64,000 nt of DNA, taken from NCBI RefSeq assembly GCF_000004195.4, contig NC_030681.2:141232006-141296005 (forward strand), written 5' to 3'. This stretch comes from Xenopus tropicalis (Eukaryota > Chordata > Amphibia > Anura > Pipidae). Each line of letters begins with the position of its first letter. Within the stretch, counting starts at the first letter, position 1. The notes under the pieces are model-generated. The model made no database searches, was not told where the DNA came from, and saw nothing but the letters and a program-made list of their open reading frames with translations. Below are positions 1 to 10,250 of the stretch, one piece after another. The position numbers and the translations under genes were made by a program.

Positions 1-387
1 GGAAGGGGGCAGCTTATCTGGAATTCTGACACTGAACTACTAACCATGTGTTGTTGACCGTGGCTTAAGGGTCTATATAGCCCCATAGAGTAATCCTCTT
101 ACACTTCCGAGAGCTCTCTAGCCATTTGGCTTATGTGTGTGTGTTCCCTCCATTTCTACAGAGATGCAGAATATTGCTAATTATTATCATTTAGAGACTG
201 GAATTAAATCATTTATGGATTTATATAACAGACCTTACAATCTGCACAAACAGTGGGTAAAAAATTCTTACCTAGAAAATGGAACATTATTCACAGGCAG
301 GGGGGTTTAAATTGGTCTTGTTTAGGACTATAAAGGCTCATTTAAAGGTTTACATAAAATTCTGCATTACACCTGTAATTAAAAGTA
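1..387. other. Intergenic, no gene seen
   Basis: AT-rich sequence with only short chance open frames. I see no exon-like signal and no recognisable repeat before the MITE that starts at 388. Confidence 0.6.
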
Positions 388-1052
388 CCGGTATGGGATC
401 CCTTATCCACAAAAACCATTATCCAGAAAGTTCAGAATTATGGAAAGGCCATGTTCCATAGACTCCATTATAACCAAATAATAATTTACATTTTTAAAAA
501 TGATTTCATTTTTCTCTGTAATAATTGAACCTTGTACTTGATCCCAACTAAGATATAATTACCCCTTATTGGGGGCAGAACAGCCCTATTGGGTTTATTT
601 AATGGTTAAATGATTCCCTTTTCTCTGTAATAATAAAACAGTACCTGTACTTGATCCCAACTAAGATATAATTACCCCTTATTGGGGGCAGAACAGCCCT
701 ATTGGGTTTATTTAATGGTTAAATGATTCCCTTTTCTCTGTAATAATAAAACAGTACCTGTACTTGATCCCAACTAAGATATAATTACCCCTTATTGGGG
801 GCAGAACAGCCCTATTGGGTTTATTTCATGGTTAAATGATTCCCTTTTCTCTGTAATAATAAAACAGTAAATGTACTTGATCCCAACTAAGATATAATTA
901 CCCCTTATTGGGGGCAGAACAGCCCTATTGGGTTTATTTAATGTCTCAATGATATTTAGCAGACTTAAGTTATGGAGATCCAAATTATGGAAAGATCCCT
1001 TATCCGGAAAACCCCAGGTCCCAAGCATTCTGGATAACAGGTCCCATACCTG
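388..1052 (+). mobile_element. TA-flanked MITE with internal 113-bp tandem units
   Basis: The ends are inverted versions of each other (CAGGTATGGGACC-type, here ccggtatgggatcc on the left and ggtcccatacctg on the right) and are flanked by TA on both sides (386-387, 1053-1054). The subterminal sequence also pairs (ttatcc-agaaagttc / cattctggataac). The centre, about 530-945, holds roughly four copies of a 113-bp unit (boundaries near 604, 717, 830 and 943). It has no coding capacity. The same family occurs at 16568, 34684 and 39227. A TA target suggests Tc1/mariner-type mobilisation, but that assignment is inferred. Confidence 0.85.
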
Positions 1053-1154
1053 TACTGGGATTAAAACATGATTCTGGCACCTCATTATAGTTCCATTCAG
1101 CGCCATTGTGTTCATCCAGACTGTGATGCTAAATCATGGGCAGAGTTGCTCATT

Positions 1155-1385
1155 GGCACTGGGAAATAGTAACATAGTAACATAGTAAGTTAGGTTGAAT
1201 AAATACCTACGTCCATCAAGTTCAACCATAATGCCTGTATATAACCTGCCTAACTACTAGTTGATCCAGAGGAAGACAAAAACCCCATCTGAAGCCTCTA
1301 TAATTTGCCGCAGAGGGGAAAAAAATTCCTTTCTGACTCCAAGATGGTAATCGGACCAGTCCCTGGAAATAGGAAAAGGAGGCTT
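1155..1385 (+). repeat. Interspersed repeat (acatagtaacatag...gttgatccagaggaag)
   Basis: This stretch has the look of a dispersed amphibian repeat: duplicated acatagtaacatag, then a stretch about a track of 'ccatcaagttcaacc', 'gttgatccagaggaag' and 'attcctttctgactcc'. A fragment of the same family on the opposite strand is visible near 10262-10325. Its class is not assigned; it carries no open frame of note. Confidence 0.6.
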
Positions 1386-1399
1386 TTTTTCTCTACTTG

Positions 1400-2665
1400 T
1401 TGTGGATTCACAGTGAAATTTGTGTTTTTGAGAGTGCTGAAAATTGTCATGAATCTGTGTTGGGATTTTGCCAAGTGGGGTTTTTGAAAAAAATTAGAAA
1501 AAAATGCCCACTGACTTCAATGCACTTGTGGTGAGAGAATGAGAAACAAAGCCTGTTGGCTTCAGGGCATTTGGCGTGAGAAACAATACATAAAAAAACA
1601 CCCATTGACTTCAATGAATTTGGCAAAATGTTGCTGAGATTTCGCAGTTTCACAAAAATGTCAGTGGTTTTACAAAGTGAAATTGGGCAGTTTTGCTCAT
1701 CCCCACTGGGGAAACCTGCAGCTACTGCCACCCTGAATATGGCGGTAATTCCAACATTCCCACAGTGGCTTCTATCAACAGCCCTGCACATAAAGAACCA
1801 TTGGCTAATAATGTTTTATTATCCACCTGATGTCACACAATTCCTAACAACTTGCACCCCTTTTACAAAAACCTGCATATAAAATTGGATTCCTTTTGAC
1901 ATACTGCGATTGTGGAGGATGCAACTCAGTGGCAACAATGCTGTAATACTTGAAAAAAAACCTCCATTTTGGGGAAAAACGTGTCAATTTGAGTTGATCA
2001 TAAATATATTTTAATATACAGTATATTGTTAGGGGCACATGATAATTCTAGTAGTAAATTCCAAGTAGTAAGGTAATATTGTTATAATTGTATCTGCTTT
2101 CCAAACTCACAGTTACAGTGAGTCATTAGGCACAGCTGACATCACAAAGCATTGATTATAACTGATGACATCACTAAGCACCAATTATACAGGTAATAAC
2201 GCCCTACTGGAAAATAGGAAGATATTAGTTGTCACTCAGGAGCTCCAACAAGGAAAATATTTGTTTTGATAACACACAACTTTCAGTGATGCATTTGATA
2301 CAAAAGCCGTTGTATCTACTGATGCAAGGAAACCCTGATGCTACAGCGACCCTGAGCGTAACAGTAACTCCCATGTTCCTACAGTGGACTGTGTCCATAG
2401 ACGCAACTAGCACTGAGCGAATCTGTCCCATTTTGCTTTTGCCGCAAAAGTTGCGAAACTGCTTAAAAAATTTGTGAAATGGCAAAAACAATTTTTTGAT
2501 GTGACCGTTATTTTTTTTCGACAAAAGGCAACTTGACACGACCACAACTTTTTCCACGTTCAGTAAATTTTTTGACATGGCAGTTTTGCAAAAAAATTGG
2601 CCAATGGTGAAATGCAGAGTTTAGCAGCGAATCCGTGTCTGGCGAAAACATTCGCTCATCACTAG
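1400..2665. repeat. Degenerate non-autonomous repeat cluster
   Basis: Two related blocks of about 60 bp (near 1705-1770 and 2327-2392) share a 'gaaacc-tg...gctac...ccaccctga...acagtgg' pattern. Two 'ccattgacttcaatg'-like segments lie at 1510 and 1605. The right edge ends in 'ttcgctcatcacta', which recurs in inverted or direct form near 15745-15757 and 20985, suggesting the end of a MITE family. No gene is seen. Confidence 0.4.
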
Positions 2666-2728
2666 ATACAACCTGAGATTCACACATAATGTCATAATAC
2701 TGGGCACCAGAAGTGACGCCTTCCCCAT

Positions 2729-2820
2729 TATTATTATTATTATTATTATTAACATTTATTTATAAAGCGCCAACATATTCCGCAGCGCTGTACAATAAGT
2801 GGGTTACATACATTGGGCAT
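2729..2820 (+). repeat. (ATT)n plus LINE-like tail segment
   Basis: An ATT microsatellite (2729-2750) is joined to 'aaagcgccaacatattc...gcagcgctgtacaataa'. That arrangement resembles 3' tails of L2/CR1-type retroposons in vertebrates. The class is a guess from memory and should be tested against a repeat library. Confidence 0.4.
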
Positions 2821-3430
2821 ACAGAGTAACATATAAAGCAATCAATAACCGATACAAGAGGTGAAGAGAGCCCTGCCCAAAAGAGCTTACAATCTACAAG
2901 GAGACATACAGAGTAACATATAAAGCAACCAATAACCGATACAAGAGGTGAAGAGAGCCCTGCCCAAAAGAGCTTACACTCTACAAGGAGACATACAGAG
3001 TAACATATAAAGCAATCAATAACCGATACAAGAGGGGAAGAGAGCCCTGCCCAAAAGAGCTTACAATCTACAAGGAGACATACAGGGTAACATATAAAGC
3101 AACCAATAACCGATACAAGAGGGGAAGAGAGCCCTGCCCAAAAGAGCTTACAATCTACAAGGAGACATACAGGGTAACATATAAAGCAACCAATAACCGA
3201 TACAAGAGGTGAAGAGAGCCCTGCCCAAAAGAGCTTACAATCTACAAGGAGACATACAGAGTAACATATAAAGCAACCAATAACCGATACAGGAGGGGAA
3301 GAGAGCCCTGCCCAAAAGAGCTTACAATCTACAAGGAGACATACAGAGTAACATATAAAGCAACCAATAACCGATACAGGAGGGGAAGAGAGCCCTGCCC
3401 AAAAGAGCTTACAATCTACAAGAAAGCTTA
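2821..3430. repeat. 87-bp tandem repeat, about 7 copies
   Basis: The unit begins at acagagtaac (2821, 2908 and so on) and repeats every 87 bp with few differences until about 3430. Because 87 is a multiple of three, the minus strand stays open and spells a 29-residue repeat (beginning LLVDCKLFWAG). This is a by-product of unit length, not evidence for a protein. The array looks like an expansion of the interior of the flanking retroposon-like repeat. Confidence 0.9.
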
Positions 3431-4611
3431 CAATCCCCATTATAACTGGCACCCTATTAACACTCATTGTACAGTTGCTAAAGTAAATGACCCTTGAGAA
3501 ACTCGTATTTTATTCCCAGTTATCAGCCACCTATGTAACTATGGTTGGGGCGGTTTCCTGGCAGAATGTATACAGCAAAATGATAAAGATCTTAGCGCCA
3601 CCATAACAAGTATCTGACAACAGCCTGTGACCTAGAGCCAAGGCCGCAGTGCTAATGCCGGGGGTATCTCCCTTCCTCTGCAAACCACATTTCAGTCCTA
3701 TTTCCCTTTTCATCTTTTGTAACAAGCAACAAACCAGAAAGACAGTAAAGCCATAAACTCGGAGTGACACAAAGGGAGTGTTGCAACTGGGAGTGCGAGT
3801 GGAGTGAAGCAACACGCTGGCGTTAGGAGATAAATACTTTTACTGCCTTCCTCTTCCAAAGCCACGAGCTACCAGAAAAGGAAAATGTTGCAATATAGAG
3901 AGAGAAAAGAGGTTCCTTGGGGTGAGCCAAATGATTATTCAATAACCGATTTGCTAGCGTCTCCGCTCGGTGAGTGCTTTACCACCCACAATCTGGGAGC
4001 CTGGGATAAGCATTCAGCGCAACAAGACGTGTTCCCCCCGACATTCTCCCACTCTGTGGATTCCAAGGATTTAGGCTGAGACTGAGGGAGATACATTACA
4101 GTGCCACTATATAACCTTTTTTCCATTTCTGTCTGCTTTCTGCATTGCAAGGGAATAAAGAAGCTGATGCCTGTGCGTATGTGCAGGGCGGGCCATGGAA
4201 ATGGGTCTTTAGTAAGAGGGGGGACTCATCATTTTTCATTTTGCAGCAATGCTTTGCACTTAATGCTTCATGCTTAGGATGACAGGACCTAACCAACAGG
4301 CTCAGTGGGGCGGCCAAATGCACTCGAAATAAACGGCCAAGGTAAAATACCCACAGACACCCACGGAGACAGGCATTACAAATCCAGTATAGTAGGACTC
4401 TGTATCTGCCAGACTTAGTGGACCCGGTTTCCTTTTCATGAAGAGGTTTAATGTTATTGTTTATCCAAGACAGCGCTGGCACATGAATACTGTGTACACA
4501 AGAGCAGTTTTAGGGCTCATTTACAATGAGTAGGCATGGTACAAAGTGCAAAAATCAGGTACAAAACACCAAGGAGTCATTTAAAGAGACTCTAGATGCA
4601 AAAGCGTGTCC
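3431..4611. other. Unique-looking intergenic sequence
   Basis: I see no convincing exon. The several open frames of 60-130 codons overlap on both strands and lack recognisable domains. Confidence 0.5.
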
Positions 4612-4929
4612 CTAAAGGTCCCCATACACGGGCCGATTCTAGCAGCCGATATCAGTCCCTTAGACCAATTCGGCAGCTAATCGGCCCATGTTTGGGCACT
4701 AACGACGGGCCTGGCCTACTGATATCTGGCCTGAGATCAGGCAGGTTAGAAAATCTAGTCGGATTGGGGACCGTATCGGCTCGTTGATGCGGTCCCCGGA
4801 CCGACTTTTGGCCCCGGGGCCAAACAATCGAATTATCCTGGATTCTCCCGATATCGCCCACCCGTAGATGGGGATATCGGGAGAAGATTCGCCAAGCGAG
4901 CGGATCTGCCAGTGTATGGGGACCTTTAG
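4612..4929. mobile_element. MITE with CTAAAGGTCCCCATACAC termini
   Basis: The left end ctaaaggtccccatacac and the right end (gtatggggacctttag) are inverted complements. The interior also contains GC-rich paired segments such as gatatcgcccacccgtag / ggggatatcgggag. There is no coding capacity. Related elements lie at 27233, 43077 and 46007. No clear target-site duplication was found. Confidence 0.75.
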
Positions 4930-5545
4930 TGCTCATTTAAAGAGAACTTGCGCGGTCATCAAAATGTTGACCATCACTCGACTCTAACCCACCCGTGCCC
5001 AACCCAGAAATCCACCTCTATTTATAAACCCACGTCTGACCTGCCCCATCTCTGGCATCAAAAAGGCAGCAGGGCAGATGCACATTATAAATAGAGGCTG
5101 CCGGAGGTGGGAATTGGGCACAGTAAGACTCGTGTATGGAGCCCTGGTGGCATCTGTCCTTGCTGCATACAAGAGGAGTGAAACGTAGGGGTTAGACGTG
5201 GGCATCCACTGGCTCATAATTCATCATGGACCGGGCACAAACACCATGTGGATGGCACACTGATAGGCATAGTTTTGTGCCCACTAGCACACACAGTGTT
5301 TTTGCCTGGATGTAATAAATGAGCTTATGGTTAGAATTACTTACTGTTGGCTAAGTGTGACTCACAATTTTGGATTAGATATCAGAGGACACATTTATTG
5401 CAAAGATGCTGCACCAAGCACAACTATATGGAACTTAAGGAAAGTACCTAATGAAAGTGGTTTTACATGTAACTGGCTGCAGGGAAATTGGAGGGATATA
5501 ATCACCAAAACAAAATGTTTATTTATATTTATCATCATTCCCATG
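4930..5545. other. Intergenic, no gene seen
   Basis: No recognised repeat or exon. The open frames present are short and without domains. Confidence 0.5.
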
Positions 5546-5743
5546 CTCTAGAGCAGTGATCCCCAACCAGTTCCTCGTGGCCAACATGTTGCTCCCCAAC
5601 CCCTTTGATGTTGCTCCCAATGGTCTCAAAGGAGGTTTTCATTTTTGAATTTCTGACTTGAAGACAAGATTTGGAGGCATAAAGACCATGAGTACTGTCA
5701 AGGCAGAGCCTCCTGTAGTCTGCCAGTTATCACTGGGCTATAA

Positions 5744-6183
5744 CAGGGGTCCTTAAACTTTTTAAACATGGGGCCAGTTCATGGTCCCTCAGATTGTTTG
5801 GGCACTGGATTATAGTTCCCCCCCGTACGCCCCCCCCCATGTCCTCAAACTATGGCCTGCTGCCTCCTCCCGCTTCCTGCTCCTCCGCTGCATCCTCCTA
5901 CTTCCTGCTCGTCCGCTGCATCCTCCTGCTTCCTGCTTCTCCGCTGCATCCTCCCACTTCCTGCTCCTCCGCTGCATCCTCCTGCTTCTCCACTGCATCC
6001 TCCCGCTTCCTGCTCCTCCGCTGCGTCCTCCCACTTCCTGCTCCCCCACTCCCCGCTGTGTCCTCCGGCTCTCTGATCCCCGCTGCGTCTGCAGACAGGT
6101 AGTAGCCAGGGGTGAGGACGCAGTGGGGGCTGGGTAAATTACCTTGGGGGGCCAGATCCAGCCCTTGGGCCATAGTTTGAGAC
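5744..6183 (+). mobile_element. Second hAT-like element nested in the first
   Basis: A new CAGGGGTCCTTAAAC-type terminus appears at 5744 inside the outer hAT. Near 6145-6178 the sequence 'ggggccagatccagcc' and 'ggccatagtttgag' look like its opposite side. The expected terminal ...GGACCCCTG is missing, so the right end is truncated or mutated. The outer element resumes near 6185 with 'tttttcatgcttgtg'. Confidence 0.6.
5870..6068 (+). repeat. 28-bp minisatellite, about 7 copies
   Basis: Units follow the pattern cttcctgctcctccgctgca plus tcctccYR. One copy is shortened (near 5984). The pyrimidine-rich array keeps several frames open on both strands, producing Ser/Pro/Leu-rich and Arg/Gly/Gln-rich open frames that are unlikely to be genes. 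Confidence 0.85.
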
Positions 6184-6299
6184 TATTTTTTCATGCTTGT
6201 GTTGCTCTTCAACATTTTTTACATTTAAATGTTGCTCACAGGTAAAAAAAGGTTGGGGATCCCTGCTCTAGAGCATCTTACAAATCTAAGAACTTTGAT

Positions 6300-6432
6300 A
6301 CATGAGCAAGATTGGCTATTTGGTAGCCCTATGTGGACTGCTGGCCTGCAGAAGACTTTGCTTGAATTAAAACTGCACCTACATTGAGGCCACTGGGAGC
6401 AACATCACAAGCCACTGGTTGGGCATCCAATA
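6300..6432 (-). mobile_element. Partial inverted copy of the same hAT family
   Basis: Read on the minus strand, this segment gives 'caaccagtggcttgtgatg', 'ttgctcccagtggcctcaa' and 'ctaccaaatagccaatc', matching the interior of the 5554 and 6440 elements. It lacks one terminus. Confidence 0.6.
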
Positions 6433-6439
6433 AAGCACC

Positions 6440-6735
6440 AATCCTCAACTAGTGGCTCAGGAGTAACATGTTGCTCCCCAACCCCTTGGATGTTGCTCCC
6501 AGTGGCCTCAAAGCACTTTTTTTTTTTTTCATTCCTGGCTTGATGGAAAGCTTTAGTTGTATTAAAACCAGTACTGCCAAAGAGAGCCTCCTTATTAGTC
6601 TACATAGGGGCTCCCAGTAGCCAATCACAGCCCATATTTGGCACCCCCGGGAAGCTTTTTTCATGCTTGTGTTGATCTCCAACGCTTTTTATTTTTGAAT
6701 GTGGCTCATGGATAAAAAACATTGGGGGATCCCTG
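6440..6735 (+). mobile_element. Another copy of the hAT-type MITE
   Basis: The segment has the same order of landmarks as the 5554 element: 'catgttgctccccaacccc', 'ttgctcccagtggcctcaaa', 'tttttcatgcttgtgttg' and the right end ttgggggatccctg. The left terminus is mutated (atcctcaact). I found no clear 8-bp duplication. Confidence 0.7.
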
Positions 6736-6740
6736 CAATA

Positions 6741-8011
6741 CAGCGTTGGAAAGATCTACACTGAGGGGAAAACAATGGGTGGACCATTTTATCTTCTTCT
6801 AGAAACATAGAAGGGAGCATAAAGGGTTAAAACTCCTTCATGCGCCAACGTTTCTCAGGGAAAACACTTGAGTACTTCAACATCTCTTTCCAACAAAGCT
6901 AAAAATACCCTCTGGCTTAGCTCTAGATCAGAATGTCTGGCCAAGTCAAAGAATTTCAATTAGATAGATCCAGGAAAGCAGTGACATAACTAAACAGTAC
7001 TGTAACTGAGTATTTCCCACACACTTACCATGTTGTGAGAAAGGGATCAGTTTAGAGAGACCCCCCCCCCCCTTACCCACCCCATACCTCACAGCAGTGG
7101 GCCATTAAGCTATTGCAAGCTGGGCAGTAACACACGCTGAACGCACATACCGTCCCTACGCTACATTGCGCTATAGAAACTGAGGCATAGGGGAAAAAAA
7201 CAAGTGCCATTTTCCTAAAGCTGCTACTTGGATAAAATTCAGAAAATGTATATATTTTTATTTTTTATTACGGAAAAAAAAAATCCACCAGATTGGTGTT
7301 GTATATCGTTTACGGCAATAAAAGCTTAACGGACTTATAGCAGCAAGAAAATATTTGATACGGCTAAAGCCCCGAATTAACAGTTTGACTCTGCTGATAT
7401 CCTATACTCGAGCTCAGTTAATGTTTAATTCTTTTACTGCATGCATCTGTGGCTCGGGACCCTGGGAAAATCTGCCGCTATTTAATGCCTGCAAAGGGGA
7501 AAGCATCAGTTAAACAATTACACTATAAATTGGGTCTTCAATTAAAAAGGGAAAAGAGGAATGAGACTGGGATTGATTCGAATAGAACCACATTCGTTGC
7601 CTTGTATTCCAATAAACCTGAATTTAAGCTCTTTACAATACATGGTCAGTGCCAAATACGTATCCAAATGGTCCAACAGTGTATCCAACAGACATAGGGC
7701 TAACACCATACAAAGTATGGCCACCTTTTCATTCTTCAAGCAGACAAAGCTTCTCACTTCTTCATCTACAAAGCCCCAGTCACTGGACATGGTGTATCAG
7801 CAGATAAAGTCTTCCCAATCAATGAGCAGGACAATATTCATATTAAGCACACAGATATCAATCAGGATTACTGGACCCCAATATGTGTTCAGAAAATAAC
7901 ATAGAATTACATTTCAGTACATGTATGCCCAACTTTAGACCATAGCAGCCAAACAGCCTGCAGCATTTATAGGTCAATTAGAATTGATGTTGGTATATAT
8001 AGTTTATGCAT
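6741..8011. other. Intergenic, no gene seen
   Basis: It contains a run of C at 7062-7071 and otherwise unique AT-rich sequence. Overlapping open frames on both strands at 7449-7899 have no recognisable domain and no splice context. Confidence 0.5.
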
Positions 8012-10250
8012 AGTATGTGAGTGGATAGATAGGTCAGTATGGGTCTGTATGTGAGTGTATAGATAGGTCAGTGTGGGTCTGTATGTGACTGTATAGATAG
8101 GTCAATATGGGTCTGTATGTGAGTGTATAGATAGGTCAGTGTGGGTCTGTATGTGAGTGTATAGATAGGTCAGTGTGGGTCTGTATGTGAGTGTATAGAT
8201 AGGTCAGTGTGGGTCTGTATGTGAGTGTATAGATAGGTCAGTATGGGTCTGTATGTGAGTGGATAGATAGGTCAGTGTGGGTCTGTATGTGAGTGTATAG
8301 ATAGGTCAGTGTGGGTCTGTATGTGAGTGGATAGATAGGTCAGTATGGGTCTGTATGTGAGTGTATAGATAGGTCAGTGTGGGTCTGTATGTGAGTGTAT
8401 AGATAGGTCAGTATGGGTCTGTATGTGAGTGGATAGATAGGCCAGTATGGGTCTGTATGTGAGTGGATAGATAGGTCAGTGTGGGTCTGTATGTGAGTGT
8501 ATAGATAGGTCAGTATGGGTCTGTATGTGAGTGTATAGATAGGTCAGTGTGGGTCTGTATGTGAGTGTATAGATAGGTCAGTATGGGTCTGTATGTGAGT
8601 GGATAGATAGGTCAGTATGGGTCTGTATGTGAGTGTATAGATAGGTCAGTGTGGGTCTGTATGTGAGTGGATAGATAGGTCAGTGTGGGTCTGTATGTGA
8701 GTGTATAGATAGGTCAGTATGGGTCTGTATGTGAGTGGATAGATAGGTCAGTATGGGTCTGTATGTGAGTGTATAGATAGGTCAGTATGGGTCTGTATGT
8801 GAGTGTATAGATAGGTCAGTATGGGTCTGTATGTGAGTGTATAGATAGGTCAGTATGGGTCTGTATGTGAGTGGATAGATAGGTCAGTGTGGGTCTGTAT
8901 GTGAGTATATAGATAGGTCAGTGTGGGTCTGTATGTGAGTGGATAGATAGGTCAGTATGGGTCTGTATGTGAGTGGATAGATAGGTCAGTGTGGGTCTGT
9001 ATGTGAGTGGATAGATAGGTCAATGTGGGTCTGTATGTGAGTGGATAGATAGGTCAGTGTGGGTCTGTATGTGAGTGGATAGATAGGTCAGTGTGGGTCT
9101 GTATGTGACTGTATAGATAGGTCAGTATGGGTCTGTATATGAGTGTATAGATAGGTCAGTATGGGTCTGTATGTGATTGGATAGATAGGTCAGTATGGGT
9201 CTGTATGTGAGTGTATAGATAGGTCAGTATGGGTCTGTATGTGAGTGGATAGATAGGTCAGTGTGGGTCTGTATGTGAGTGTATAGATAGGTCAGTGTGG
9301 GTCTGTATGTGAGTGGATAGATAGGTCAGTGTGGGTCTGTATGTGAGTGGATAGATAGGTCAGTATGGGTCTGTATGTGAGTGGATAGATAGGTCAGTGT
9401 GGGTCTGTATATGAGTGTATAGATAGGTCAGTGTGGGTCTGTATGTGAGTGGATAGATAGGTCAGTGTGGGTCTGTATGTGAGTGGATAGATAGGTCAGT
9501 ATGTGTCTGTATGTGAGTGGATAGATAGGTCAGTATGGGTCTGTATGTGAGTGGATAGATAGGTCAGTATGGGTCTGTATGTGAGTGGATAGGTCAGTGT
9601 GGGTCTGTATGTGAGTGGATAGATAGGTCAGTGTGGGTCTGTATGTGAGTGGATAGATGGGTCAGTGTGGGTCTGTATGTGAGTGGATAGATAGGTCAGT
9701 ATGGGTCTGTATGTGAGTGGATAGATAGGTCAGTATGGGTCTGTATGTGAGTGGATAGATAGGTTAGTGTGGGTCTGTATGTGAGTGGATAGATAGGTCA
9801 GTATGGGTCTGTATGTGAGTGGATAGATAGGTCAGTATGGGTCTGTATGTGAGTGTATAGATAGGTCAGTATGGGTCTGTATGTGAGTGGATAGATAGGT
9901 CAGTATGGGTCTGTATGTGAGTGTATAGATAGGTCAGTATGGGTCTGTATGTGAGTGGATAGATAGGTCAGTATGGGTCTGTATGTGAGTGTATAGAAAG
10001 GTCAGTATGGGTCTGTATGTGAGTGGATAGATAGGTCAGTATGGGTCTGTATGTGAGTGGATAGATAGGTCAGTATGGGTCTGTATGTGAGTGTATAGAT
10101 AGGTCAGTGTGGGTCTGTATGTGAGTGGATAGATAGGTCAGTGTGGGTCTGTATGTGAGTGGATAGATAGGTCAGTGTGGGTCTGTATGTGAGTGTATAG
10201 ATAGGTCAGTGTGGATCTGTATGTGAGTGGATAGATAGGTCGGTGTAGGT
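8012..10250. repeat. 34-bp minisatellite, about 65 copies
   Basis: The unit is 34 bp (gtgagtgKatagataggtca followed by gtRtgggtctgtat). Two positions vary between copies: T or G in 'gtgKat' and A or G in 'gtRtgg'. One copy near 9585 is shortened to 30 bp by loss of an atag. Copies are otherwise almost identical, so the array is young or actively homogenised. There are no open frames of note. Confidence 0.97.

Larger units (their letters stand above)
5554..6265 (+). mobile_element. hAT-type element with 8-bp target duplication
   Basis: The termini CAGTGATCCCCAACC and GGTTGGGGATCCCTG are inverted repeats of the hAT (Charlie-like) kind. They are flanked by a perfect 8-bp direct repeat ctctagag at 5546-5553 and 6266-6273, which is the duplication length expected for hAT. 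The element has no transposase frame and is non-autonomous. A second hAT-like element and a 28-bp minisatellite occupy its middle. Confidence 0.9.

Noticed and set aside
2760..3467. 235-codon minus-strand frame with 29-residue repeats
   Set aside because: It is the 87-bp tandem array read in a frame that stays open because 87 is divisible by three; no start context, domain or splice support.
5781..6173. Ser/Pro/Leu-rich and Arg/Gly/Gln-rich frames
   Set aside because: Products of the 28-bp pyrimidine-rich array in a hAT element, open on both strands by composition.
8012..10250. CRISPR-like array
   Set aside because: Units are contiguous with no unique spacers, in a vertebrate genome; it is a minisatellite.
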